From Hydractinia symbiolongicarpus (lineage: Eukaryota; Cnidaria; Hydrozoa; Anthoathecata; Hydractiniidae): DNA of 64,000 nt. The position numbers were made by a program, and so were the translations under genes. Below, piece after piece: positions 1 through 9,562 of the stretch (positions are counted from its first letter, which is position 1; every line of letters begins with the position of its first letter). Where the stretch lies: the NCBI RefSeq assembly GCF_029227915.1, contig NC_079885.1, positions 28,275,001 to 28,339,000 of the forward strand. Direction: 5' to 3'. Below the pieces are notes generated by a model. That model did no database searches. It had not been told where the DNA came from and was given only the letters and a program-made list of their open reading frames with translations.

Positions 1-748
1 TCATTGACTTTCTAACGGTGTCAATCCGCTTAAGTTACATCGGTTGCGTCACGTATTCGTACTAACAAGTACTTAGTGATTTTTTCCCGATATTACTAAG
101 TTGTATTGCTTTTGACAGTGAAACGATTGACTGTGGGACTTAATTGAACTGATATTGGACTTTGACCTCATAAATGAGATAAATGAGACAATTGGACCCA
201 AGGAATAACATTCTTCTTAATTTGACATGATTGCTGCAATTCAGCGATTACACTCGGCCCAATGTTAGCGCTTCACTTAAAAATTTAGATAAAATAAGTC
301 ATTTTTTACTGTGGGACCAATCCTAGCTGTTTGCGCGCGCTGAAGAAATAGAGACAGTTTCAAATACTACATTTCATTGACTTTCTAAAGGTATCAGTCC
401 GTTTGAACTACAACGGTTACGTCACATATTCGTACCAACATGTATTTAGTGATTTTTTTCCGATATTACTAAGTTGTATTGCTTTTGACAGTGAAACGAT
501 TGCCTGTGGGACTTAACTGAAGTGATTCTGGACTGTGACCTTATTAATGTGATAGATGAGCCAATTGGATTCCAAGGAATAACATTCTTCTTAATTTGAC
601 ATGATTTCTGGAATTCAGCGATTACACTCGGCCCTATGGTAGCGCTTCACTTAAAAATTTATATAAAATAAGTCATTTTTTTACTGTGGGACCAATCCTA
701 GCCGTTATCGCGCGCTGAAGAAATAGAAACAGTTTTAAAAATTACATT

Positions 749-1121
749 TCAATGACTTTCTAGCGGTATAAATCCGTTTGAGTTACAACGGTTGCGTCAC
801 ATATTTGTACCAACATGTATTTAGCGATAGTATTCGGATATTACTAGGATGCATCGCTTTTAACAGTGAAACGATGGACTGTGGGACTTAATTAAACTTC
901 TTTTAGATTGTGACCTTATAAATGTGATAAGTGAGACAATTGGACCCAGGAAATAATATTCTTTTTACCTTGACATGATTGCTGGAATTTACCGATTTTA
1001 CTGGGCGCTGTGGTAGCGCTTCATTTTAAAATTTTCATAAAATAAGTCCTTTTTTACTGTGGGACCAATCCTAGCCGTTAGTGCGCGCTGAAGAAATAGA
1101 GACAGTTTCAAATACTACATT
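749..1121 (+). repeat. Class II monomer, full-length form (373 bp)
   Basis: Class II starts TTCAATGAC and has ATAAATCCGTTTGAG, TTGCGTCA instead of TTACGTCA, GATAGTATTCGGATATTAC, ATCGCTTTTAACAG and GATGGACTGTGGG. This full-length form also keeps a distinctive second half: GACAATTGGACCC, TACCTTGACATGATTGC, GAATTTACCGATT, TGGGCGCTGTGGTAGCG. Full-length class II units occur at 749, 17624, 33033, 51301, 52049, 56196, 56944 and, shortened, 57691. Class II beginnings are found at about 33 units: also 3168, 3917, 6536, 7892, 9563, 12182, 13680, 16501, 19668, 22287, 23784, 26230, 28101, 30381, 35826, 37323, 39771, 41268, 43716, 45622, 48274, 53169, 59908, 62152 and 62900. Most of these are chimeras with a class I ending. 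Confidence 0.93.
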
Positions 1122-1363
1122 TCATTGACTTTCTAACGGTATCAGTCCGTTTCAACTACAACGGTTACGTCACATATTCGTACCAACATGTATTTAGTGA
1201 TTTTTTTCCGATATTACTAAGTTGTATTGCTTTTGACAGTGAAACGATTGCCTGTGGGACTTACTTGAAGTGATTCTGGACTGTGACCTTATTAATGTGA
1301 TAGATGAGCCAATTGGATTCCAAGGAATAACATTCATCTTAATTTGACAGGATTTCTGGAATT

Positions 1364-1669
1364 TCTCACGGTTACGTCACATATTCGTACCAACATGTAT
1401 TTAGTGATTTTTTTCCGATATTACTAAGTTGTATTGCTTTTGAAAACGATGGACTGTGACCTTATAAATGTGATAAGTGAGACAATTGGATTCCAAGGAA
1501 TAACATTCTTCTTAATTTGACAAGATTGCTGCAATTCAGCGATTACACTCGGCCCTATGGTAGCGCTTCACTTAAAAACTTATATAAAATAAGTCATTTT
1601 TTTATTGTGGGACCAATCCTAGCCGTTAGTGCGCGCTGAAAAAATAGAGAAAGTTTCAAATACTACATT
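1364..1669 (+). repeat. Truncated unit, 306 bp form
   Basis: The preceding unit (1122) stops after GATTTCTGGAA and sequence resumes with TCTCACGGTTACG, which skips the tail of one unit and about 35 bases of the head of the next. Five bases (CAGTG) are missing in GCTTTTGAAAACG. A further 29 bases are missing between two copies of GGACTGTG. The rest is a class II/I hybrid ending in AACTTATATAAAA. The unit before it is 242 bp long (1122-1363). Confidence 0.92.
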
Positions 1670-2254
1670 TCATTGACCTTCTAGCGGTATCAGTCCGTTT
1701 CAACTACAACGGTTACGTCACATATTCGTAGCAACATGTATTTAGTGATTTTTTTCCGATATTACTAAGTTGTATTGCTTTTGACAGTGAAACGATTGCC
1801 TGTGGGACTTAATTGAAGTGATTCTGGACTGTGACCTTATGAATGTGATAATTGAGCCAATTGGATTCCAAGGAATAACATTCTTCTTAATTTGACAAGA
1901 TTGCTGCAATTCAGCGATTACACTCGGCCCTATGGTAGCGCTTCACTTAAAAACTTATATAAAATAAGTCATTTTTTTATTGTGGGACCAATCCTAGCCG
2001 TTAGTGCGCGCTGAAAAAATAGAGAAAGTTTCAAATACTACATTTCATTGACCTTCTAGCGGTATCAGTCCGTTTCAACTACAACGGTTACGTCACATAT
2101 TCGTAGCAACATGTATTTAGTGATTTTTTTCCGATATTACTAAGTTGTATTGCTTTTGACAGTGAAACGATTGCCTGTGGGACTTAATTGAAGTGATTCT
2201 GGACTGTGACCTTATGAATGTGATAATTGAGCCAATTGGATTCCAAGGAATAAC
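1505..2254 (+). repeat. Tandem duplication of one 375-bp monomer
   Basis: The unit starting at 1670 is repeated at 2045 with the same private variants: TTCATTGACCTTCTAGCGG, GAGAAAGTTTC, TTCGTAGCAACATG and GAATGTGATAATTGAG. The related copy at 18545 has only one of the two; the copy at 33954/34329 has both. Ends are approximate: about 1505-1879 and 1880-2254. Confidence 0.88.
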
Positions 2255-2458
2255 ATTCTTCTTAATTTGACATGATTGCTGCAAGTCACCGATTACACTC
2301 GGCCCAATGGTAGGGCTTCACTTAAAAATTTAGATAAAATAAGTCATTTTTTACTGTGGGACCAATCCTAGCCGTTAGCGCGCTCTGAAGAAATAGAGAC
2401 AGTTTCAAATACTACATTTCATTGACTTTCTAAAGGTATCAGTCCGTTTGAACTACAA

Positions 2459-2493
2459 CGGTTACGTCACATATTCGTACCAACATGTATTTA
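2459..2493 (+). promoter_or_regulatory. Near-invariant block with TTACGTCA and TTCGTACCAACATG
   Basis: Across all classes the stretch from about unit base 41 to 75 changes least. It contains TTACGTCA (class I and IV) or TTGCGTCA (class II and III), followed by C[AG]TATTCGTACC and AACATGTATTTA. TTACGTCA is a known variant of the CRE/ATF bZIP site. TTCG-four bases-A resembles the left half of the mammalian CENP-B box, but the CGGG half is absent. Every recurrent truncated unit restarts just before this block and so keeps it. Function is inference; conservation could also reflect recent homogenisation, since sequence on both sides is also similar. Position given is the copy in the reference unit. 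Confidence 0.4.
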
Positions 2494-2750
2494 GTGATTT
2501 TTTTCCGATATTACTAAGTTGTATTGCTTTTGACAGTGAAACGATTGCCTGTGGGACTTAATTGAAGTGATTCTGGACTGTGACCTTATTAATGTGATAG
2601 ATGAGCCAATTGGATTCCAAGGAATAACATTCTTCTTAATTTGACATGATTTCTGGAATTCAGCGATTACACTCGGCCCAATGGTAGCGCTTCACTTAAA
2701 AATTTAAATCAAATAAGTCATTTTTTATTGTGGCACCAATCCTAGCCGTT

Positions 2751-2760
2751 AGCGCGCGCT
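2751..2760. other. Palindrome AGCGCGCGCT near the unit end
   Basis: A perfect 10-base palindrome containing the BssHII site GCGCGC, in an otherwise A/T-rich unit. Class I units mostly keep it or the variant GTGCGCGCT, which keeps GCGCGC. Class IV units read TCGGGCGCT and lose it. The out-of-register join at 9540/9541 and the odd short unit at 7284-7515 both have a break next to the expected place of this element. Confidence 0.75.
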
Positions 2761-2792
2761 GAAGAATTAGGGACAGTTTCAAATACTACATT

Positions 2793-3167
2793 TCATTGAC
2801 TTTCTAAAGGTATCAGTCCGTTTCAACTACAACGGTTACGTCACATATCCGTACCAACATGTATTTAGTGATATTTTTCCGATATTACTAAGTTGCATTG
2901 CTTTTGACAGTGAAACGATTGCCTGTGAGACTTAATTGAAGTGATTCTGGACTGTGACCTTATAAATGTAATAGATGAGACAATTGGATTACAAGGAATA
3001 ACATTCTTCATAATTTGACATGATTTCTGGAATTCAGCGATTACACTCGGCCCTATGGTAGCGCTTCACTTAAACATTTATATAAAATAAGTCATTTTTT
3101 TACTGTGGGACCAATCCTAGCCGTTATCGGGCGCTGAAGAAATAGAAACAGTTTTAAAAACTACATT
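2793..3167 (+). repeat. Class IV monomer (375 bp)
   Basis: Class IV resembles class I at its start but has ACATATCCGTACC instead of ACATATTCGTACC, GTGATATTTTTCC instead of the seven-T tract, AAGTTGCATTGC, AAATGTAATAGATGAGAC, GGATTACAAGG and TTCATAATTTGACATG, then TTAAACATTTATAT and TTATCGGGCGCTGAAG, where the usual GCGCGC core is lost. It is nearly always followed by a class II unit, so the IV-II pair behaves as a dimer inside larger blocks. Other copies start at 3542, 6161, 7516, 11807, 13304, 16126, 19293, 21912, 23409, 27726, 30006, 35451, 36948, 39396, 40893, 43341 and 45247; shorter relatives (372 bp, three bases lost near CCTTAATG) start at 32286, 47527, 50179 and 55074. Confidence 0.9.
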
Positions 3168-6100
3168 TCAATGACTTTCTAACAGTATAAATCCGTTTGA
3201 GTTACAACGGTTGCGTCACATATTCGCACCAACATGTATTTAGCGATATTATTCGGATATTACTAGGATGTATCGCTTTTAACAGTAAAACGATGGACTG
3301 TGGGACTTAATTGAACTTATTTTGGACTGTGACCTTATAAATGTGATAAGTGAGACAATTGGATTCCAAGGAATAACATTCTTCTTAATTTGACATGATT
3401 GCTGCAATTCAGCGATTACACTCGGCCCAATGGTAACATTTCACTTAAAAATTTAGATAAAATAAGTCATTTTTTATTGTGGCACCAATCCTAGCCGTTA
3501 GCGCGCGCTGAAGAATTAGGGACAGTTTCAAATACTACATTTCATTGACTTTCTAAAGGTATCAGTCCGTTTCAACTACAACGGTTACGTCACATATCCG
3601 TACCAACATGTATTTAGTGATATTTTTCCGATATTACTAAGTTGCATTGCTTTTGACAGTGAAACGATTGCCTGTGAGACTTAATTGAAGTGATTCTGGA
3701 CTGTGACCTTATAAATGTAATAGATGAGACAATTGGATTACAAGGAATAACATTCTTCATAATTTGACATGATTTCTGGAATTCAGCGATTACACTCGGC
3801 CCTATGGTAGCGCTTCACTTAAACATTTATATAAAATAAGTCATTTTTTTACTGTGGGACCAATCCTAGCCGTTATCGGGCGCTGAAGAAATAGAAACAG
3901 TTTTAAAAACTACATTTCAATGACTTTCTAACAGTATAAATCCGTTTGAGTTACAACGGTTGCGTCACATATTCGCACCAACATGTATTTAGCGATATTA
4001 TTCGGATATTACTAGGATGTATCGCTTTTAACAGTAAAACGATGGACTGTGGGACTTAATTGAACTTATTTTGGACTGTGACCTTATAAATGTGATAAGT
4101 GAGACAATTGGATTCCAAGGAATAACATTCTTCTTAATTTGACATGATTGCTGCAATTCAGCGATTACACTCGGCCCAATGGTAACATTTCACTTAAAAA
4201 TTTAGATAAAATAAGTCATTTTTTACTGTGGGACCAATCCTAGCCGTTAGCGCGCGCTGAAGAAATAGAGACAGTTTCAAATACTACATTTCATTGACTT
4301 TCTAAAGGTATCAGTCCGTTTTAACTACAACGGTTACGTCACATATTCGTACCAACATGTATTTAGTGATTTTTTTCCGATATTACTAAGTTGTATTGCT
4401 TTTGACAGTGAAACGATTGCCTGTGGGGTTAATTCAAGTGATTCTGGACTGTGACCTTATGAATGTGATAAATGAGCCAATTGGATTCCAAGGAATAACA
4501 TTCCTCTTAATTTGACATGATTGCTGCAATTTAGCGATTACACTCGGCCCAATGGTAGCGCTTCACTTAAAAATTTAGATAAAATAAGTCATTTTTTACT
4601 GTGGGACCAATCCTAGCCATTAGCGCGCGCTGAAGAAATAGAGACAGTTTCAAATACTACATTTCATTGACTTTCTAAAGGTATCAGTCCGTTTCAACTG
4701 CAACGGTTACGTCACATAATCGTACCAACATGTATTTAGTGATTTTTTTCCGATATTACTAAGTTGTATTGCTTTTGACAGTGAAACGATTGCCTGTGGG
4801 ACTTAATTGAACTTATTTTGGACTGTGATCTTATAAATGTGATAAGTGAGACAATTGGATTCCAAGGAATAACATTCTTCTTAATTTGACATGATTGCTG
4901 CAATTCAGCGATTACACTCGGCCCTATGGTAGCGCTTCAATTAAAAACTTATATAAAATAAGTCATTTTTTTACTGTGGGACCAATCCTAGCCGTTAGTG
5001 CGCGCTGAAAAAATAGAGACAGTTTCAAATACTACATTTCATTGACTTTCTAGCGGTATCAGTTCGTTTCAACTACAACGGTTACGTCACATATTCGTAC
5101 CAACATGTATTTAGTGATTTTTTTCCGATATTACTAAGTTGTATTGCTTTTGACAGTGAAACGATTGCCTGTGGGACTTAATTGATGTGATTCTGGACTG
5201 TGACCTTATGAATGTGATAATTGAGCCAATTGGATTCCAAGGAATAACATTCTTCTTAATTTGACATGATTGCTGCAATTCAGCGATTACACTCGGCCCA
5301 ATGGTAGGGCTTCAGTTAAAAATTTAGATAAAATAAGTCATTTTTTACTGTGGGACCCATCCTAGCCGTTAGCGCGCGCTGAAGAAATAGAGACAGTTTT
5401 AAATACTACATTTCATTGACTTTCTAAAGGTATCAGTCCGTTTTAACTACAACGGTTACGTCACATATTCGTACCAACATGTATTTAGTGATTTTTTTCC
5501 GATATTACTAAGTTGTAATGCTTTTGACAGTGAAACGATTGCCTGTGGGACTTACTTGAAGTGATTCTGGACTGTGACCTTATTAATGTGATAGATGAGC
5601 CAATTGGATTCCAAGGAATAACATTCATCTTAATTTGACATGATTTCTGGAATTCAGCGATTACACTCGGCCCAATGGTAGGGCTTCACTTAAAAATTTA
5701 GATAAAATAAGTCATTTTTTACTGTGGGACCAACCCTAGCCGTTAGCGCGCGCTGAAGAAATAGAGACAGTTTCAAATACTACATTTCATTGACTTTCTA
5801 AAGGTATCAGTCCGTTTGAACTACAACGGTTACGTCACATATTCGTACCAACATGTATTTAGTGATTTTTTTCCGATATTACTATGTTGTATTGCTTTTG
5901 ACAGTGAAACGATTGCCTGTGGGACTTAATTAGAGTGATTCTGGACTGTGACCTTATTAATGTGATAGATGAGCCAATTGGATTCCAAGGAATAACATTC
6001 TTCTTAATTTGACATGATTTCTGGAATTCAGCGATTACACTCGGCCCAATGGTAGCGCTTCACTTAAAAATTTAAATAAAATAAGTCATTTTTTATTGTG

Positions 6101-7283
6101 GCACCAATCCTAGCCGTTAGCGCGCGCTGAAGAATTAAAGACAGTTTTAAATACTACATTTCATTGACTTTCTAAAGGTATCAGTCCGTTTCAACTACAA
6201 CGGTTACGTCACATATCCGCACCAACATGTATTTAGTGATATTTTTCCGATATTACTAAGTTGCATTGCTTTTGACAGTGAAACGATTGCCTGTGGGACT
6301 TAATTGAAGTGATTCTGGACTGTGACCTTATAAATGTAATAGATGAGACAATTGGATTACAAGGAATGACATTCTTCATAATTTGACATGATTTCTGGAA
6401 TTCAGCGATTACACTCGGCCCTATGGTAGCGCTTCACTTAAACATTTATATAAAATAAGTCATTTTTTTACTGTGGGACCAATCCTAGCCGTTATCGGGC
6501 GCTGAAGAAATAGAAACAGTTTTAAAAACTACATTTCAATGAGTTTCTAACGGTATAAATCCGTTTGAGTTACAACGGTTGCGTCACATATTCGTACCAA
6601 CATGTATTTAGCGATAGTATTCGGATATTACAAGGATGTATCGCTTTTAACAGTAAAACGATGGACTGTGGGACTTAATTGAACTTATTTTGGACTGTGA
6701 CCTTATAAATGTGATAAGTGAGACAATTGGATTCCAAGGAATAACATTCTTCTTAATTTGACATGATTGCTGCAATTCAGCGATTACACTCGGCCCAATG
6801 GTAGCGCTTCACTTAAAAATTTAAATAAAATAAGTCATTTTTTACTGTGGGAACAATCCTAGCCATTAGCGCGCGCTGAAGAAATAGAGACAGTTTCAAA
6901 TACTACATTTCATTGACTTTCTAAAGGTATCAGTCCGTTTGAACTACAACGGTTACGTCACATATTCGTACCAACATGTATTTAGTGATTTTTTTCCGAT
7001 ATTACTAAGTTGTATTGCTTTTGACAGTGAAACGAATGCCCGTGGGACTTAATTGAAGTGATTCTTGACTGTGACCTTATTAATGTGATAGATGAGCCAA
7101 TTGGATTCCAAGGAATAACATTCTTCATAATTTGACATGATTTCTGGAATTCAGCGATTACCCTCGGCCCTATGGTAGCGCTTCACTTAAAAATTTATAC
7201 AAAATAAGTCACTTTTTACGGTGGGACGAATCCTGGCCGTTAGCACGCGCTGAATATATAGGAACAGTTTCAAAGACTACATT

Positions 7284-7515
7284 TCATTGACTTTCTGTCG
7301 GTATAAATCCGTTTGAGTTACAACGGTTGCGTCTGATATTTTTCCGATATTACTAAGTTGCATTGCTTTTGACAGTGAAACGATTGCCTGTGAGACTTAA
7401 TTGAAGTGATTCTGGACTGTGACCTTATAAATGTAATAGATGAGACAATTGGATTACAAGGAATAACATTCTTCATAATTTGACATGAATTAGGGACAGT
7501 TTCAAATACTACATT
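7284..7515 (+). repeat. Anomalous 232-bp chimeric unit
   Basis: The unit starts as in its counterpart at 12930 (CTTTCTGTCGGTATAAATCC) and reaches GGTTGCGTC. It then jumps to TGATATTTTTCC of a class IV unit, skipping about 26 bases. It runs through a class IV middle to TTTGACATGA and jumps again to ATTAGGGACAG at the unit end, skipping about 116 bases. Together 142 bases are missing. The class IV middle is the same as that of the next unit (7516), so the middle looks copied from the neighbour. Confidence 0.85.
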
Positions 7516-8880
7516 TCATTGACTTTCTAAAGGTATCAGTCCGTTTCAACTACAACGGTTACGTCACATATCTGTACCAACATGTATTTAGTGATATTTT
7601 TCCGATATTACTAAGTTGCATTGCTTTTGACAGTGAAACGATTGCCTGTGAGACTTAATTGAAGTGATTCTGGACTGTGACCTTATAAATGTAATAGATG
7701 AGACAATTGGATTACAAGGAATAACATTCTTCATAATTTGACATGATTTCTGGAATTCAGCGATTACACTCGGCCAAATTGGTAGCGCTTCACTTAAACA
7801 TTTATATAAAATAAGTCATTTTTTTACTGTGGGACCAATCCTAGCCGTTATCGGGCGCTGAAGAAATAGATACAGTTTTAAAAACTACATTTCAATGACT
7901 TTCTAACGGTATAAATCCGTTTGAGTTACAACGGTTGCGTCACATATTCGCACCAACATGTATTTAGCGATATTATTCGGATATTACTAGGATGTATCGC
8001 TTTTAACAGTAAAACGATGGACTGTGGGACTTAATTGAACTTATTTTGGACTGTGACCTTATAAATGTGATAAGTGAGACAATTGGATTCCAAGGAATAA
8101 CATTCTTCTTAATTTGACATGATTGCTGCAATTCAGCGATTACACTCGGCCCAATGGTAACATTTCACTTAAAAATTTAGATAAAATAAGTCATTTTTTA
8201 CTGTGGGACCAATCCTAGCCGTTAGCGCACGCTGAAGAAATAGAGACAGTTTCAAATACTACATTTCATTGACTTTTTAAAGGTATCAGTCCGTTTCAAC
8301 TACAACGGTTACGTCACATATTCGTACCAACATGTATTTAGTGATTTTTTTCGGATATTACTAAGTTGTATTGCTTTTGACAGTGAAAGGATTGCCTGTG
8401 GGGTTAATTGAAGTGATTCTGGACTGTGAACTTATCAATGTGATAAATGAGCCAATTGGATTCCAAGGAATAACATTCCTCTTAATTTGACATGATTGCT
8501 GCAATTCAGCGATTACACTCGGCCCAATGGTAGCGCTTCACTTAAAAATTTAGATAAAATAAGTCATTTTTTACTGTGGGACCAATCCTAGCCATTAGCG
8601 CGCGCTGAAGAAATAGAGACAGTTTCAAATACTACATTTCATTGACTTTCTAAAGGTATCAGTCCGTTTCAACTGCAACGGTTACGTCACATAATCGTAC
8701 CAACATGTATTTAGTGATTTTTTTCCGATATTACTAAGTTGTATTGCTTTTGACAGTGAAACGATTGCCTGTGGGACTTAATTGAAGTGATTCTGGACTG
8801 TGACCTTATTAATGTGATAGATGAGCCAATTGGATTCCAAGGAATAACATTCATCTTAATTTGACATGATTTCTGGAAAT

Positions 8881-9215
8881 TCTCACGGTTACGTCACATA
8901 TTCGTACCAACATGTATTTAGTGATTTTTTTCCGATATTACTAAGTTGTGTTGCTTTTGAAAACGATGGACTGTGGGACTTAATTGAACTTATTTTGGAC
9001 TGTGATCTTATAAATGTGATAAGTGAGACAATTGGATTCCAAGGAATAACATTCTTCTTAATTTGACATGATTGCTGCAATTCAGCGATTACACTCGGCC
9101 CTATGGTAGCGCTTCACTTAAAAACTTATATAAAATAAGTCATTTTTTTACTGTGGGACCAATCCTAGCCGCTAGTGCGCGCTGAAAAAATAGAGACAGT
9201 TTCAAATACTACATT
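8881..9215 (+). repeat. Truncated unit, 335 bp form
   Basis: It has the same kind of junction as at 1364 but with GGAAATTCTCACGG, and keeps the 29-bp segment lost there. The missing CAGTG and the junction remove stop codons. This opens a 66-codon frame on the plus strand (8866-9066) and a 63-codon frame on the minus strand (8889-9080). Neither is supported as a gene. The preceding unit (8639) is 242 bp. Confidence 0.92.
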
Positions 9216-9562
9216 TCATTGACTTTCTAGCGGTATCAGTCCGTTTCAACTACAACGGTTACGTCACATATTCGTACCAACATGTATTTAGTGATTTTTT
9301 TCCGATATTACTAAGTTGTATTGCTTTTGACAGTGAAACGATTGCCTGTGGGACTTAATTGATGTGATTCTGGACTGTGACCTTATGAATGTGATAATTG
9401 AGCCAATTGGATTCCAAGGAATAACATTCTTCTTAATTTGACATGATCGCTGCAATTCAGCGATTACACTCGGCCCAATGGTAGGGCTTCAGTTAAAAAT
9501 TTAGATAAAATAAGTCATTTTTTACTGTGGGACCAATCCTAAACAGTTTTAAAAACTACATT
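9216..9562 (+). repeat. 347-bp unit at the join of the 5.6-kb duplication
   Basis: After GTGGGACCAATCCT (ending 9540) the sequence passes directly to AAACAGTTTTAAAAAC. Compared with a normal unit 27 bases are missing, including the AGCGCGCGCT palindrome. The right side equals 3895 onward; the left side equals the sequence that continues normally at 15315-15328. There is at most one base of overlap at the join, unlike the in-register joins elsewhere. Confidence 0.88.

Larger units (their letters stand above)
1..2711 (+). repeat. Left block of mixed-class units
   Basis: Unit starts are 1, 374, 749, 1122, 1364 (short), 1670, 2045 and 2419. The first unit (1-373) is the most diverged of the left end: it begins like class III, has an altered conserved block (CGTACTAACAAGTAC) and ends with GGACCCAAGGAATAAC and a class I tail. 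From about 450 to 2320 this block matches 32734-34604 at a constant offset of 32284, and from 661 it matches 17536 onward at offset 16875. No gene or other feature is visible. Confidence 0.9.
2419..2792 (+). repeat. Class I monomer, reference unit (374 bp)
   Basis: This is a typical full-length unit. In order it shows: TTCATTGACTTTCTA at the start, ATCAGTCCGTTT, the conserved block ACGGTTACGTCACATATTCG (from about unit base 40), a seven-T tract, TTGACAGTGAAACG, GCCTGTGGGACTT, GATGAGCCAATTGG containing the palindrome CCAATTGG, an EcoRI site GAATTC at 2656-2661, ACACTCGGCCCAATGG, AGCGCTTCACTT, an A/T-rich stretch, TGTGGCACCAATCCTAG, and the palindrome AGCGCGCGCT at 2751-2760. By hand count it has 138 G+C and 13 CpG. 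Subclasses differ at the fourth line of the unit: TTTCAAC, TTTGAAC or TTTTAAC after AGTCCG, which helps in tracing duplicated blocks. Confidence 0.95.
2712..4209 (+). repeat. 749-bp dimer in two tandem copies
   Basis: A class IV plus class II pair (units 2793 and 3168) is repeated as 3542 and 3917 at an offset of 749. The join lies in the shared AAATAAGTCATTTTTTA. The first copy starts after TTAAATC and the second ends before TTTTTTACTGTGGG. The related copy at 19293-20041 has a single dimer, so this is a later, local event. Confidence 0.9.
3895..9540 (+). repeat. 5646-bp block, first copy
   Basis: Sequence from 3895 recurs from 9541 at a constant offset of 5646 as far as 7333/12979, and at 5788 from about 7500/13288 on. 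The 142-bp step is the shortened unit at 7284. Unit starts are 3917, 4291, 4664, 5039, 5413, 5787, 6161, 6536, 6910, 7284 (232 bp), 7516, 7892, 8266, 8639, 8881 (short) and 9216. Rare variants shared by both copies include AACGAATGCCCGTGG (7031) and CGGCCAAATTGG (7773). Confidence 0.93.

Noticed and set aside
2472-2489. A true CENP-B box
   Set aside because: Only TTCGnnnnA matches; the essential CGGG half is replaced by ATGT.
2642-2676. TTGACA-like boxes (TTTGACATGATT, TTTTGACAGTG) as bacterial promoters
   Set aside because: They recur in every 374-bp unit without any gene downstream, and the sequence is a eukaryotic-type satellite.
2419-2792. The 374-bp unit as an old dimer of two 187-bp halves
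   Set aside because: I found only short shared words (CTGTGGGAC about 170 bp apart, TTGACA about 107 bp apart); no convincing alignment of the two halves by eye.
8866-9066. A 66-codon plus-strand frame as a conserved small gene, repeated 12 times
   Set aside because: It lies wholly in repeat DNA, exists only because a deletion removed stops, overlaps a minus-strand frame, and its identity among copies follows from DNA-level duplication.
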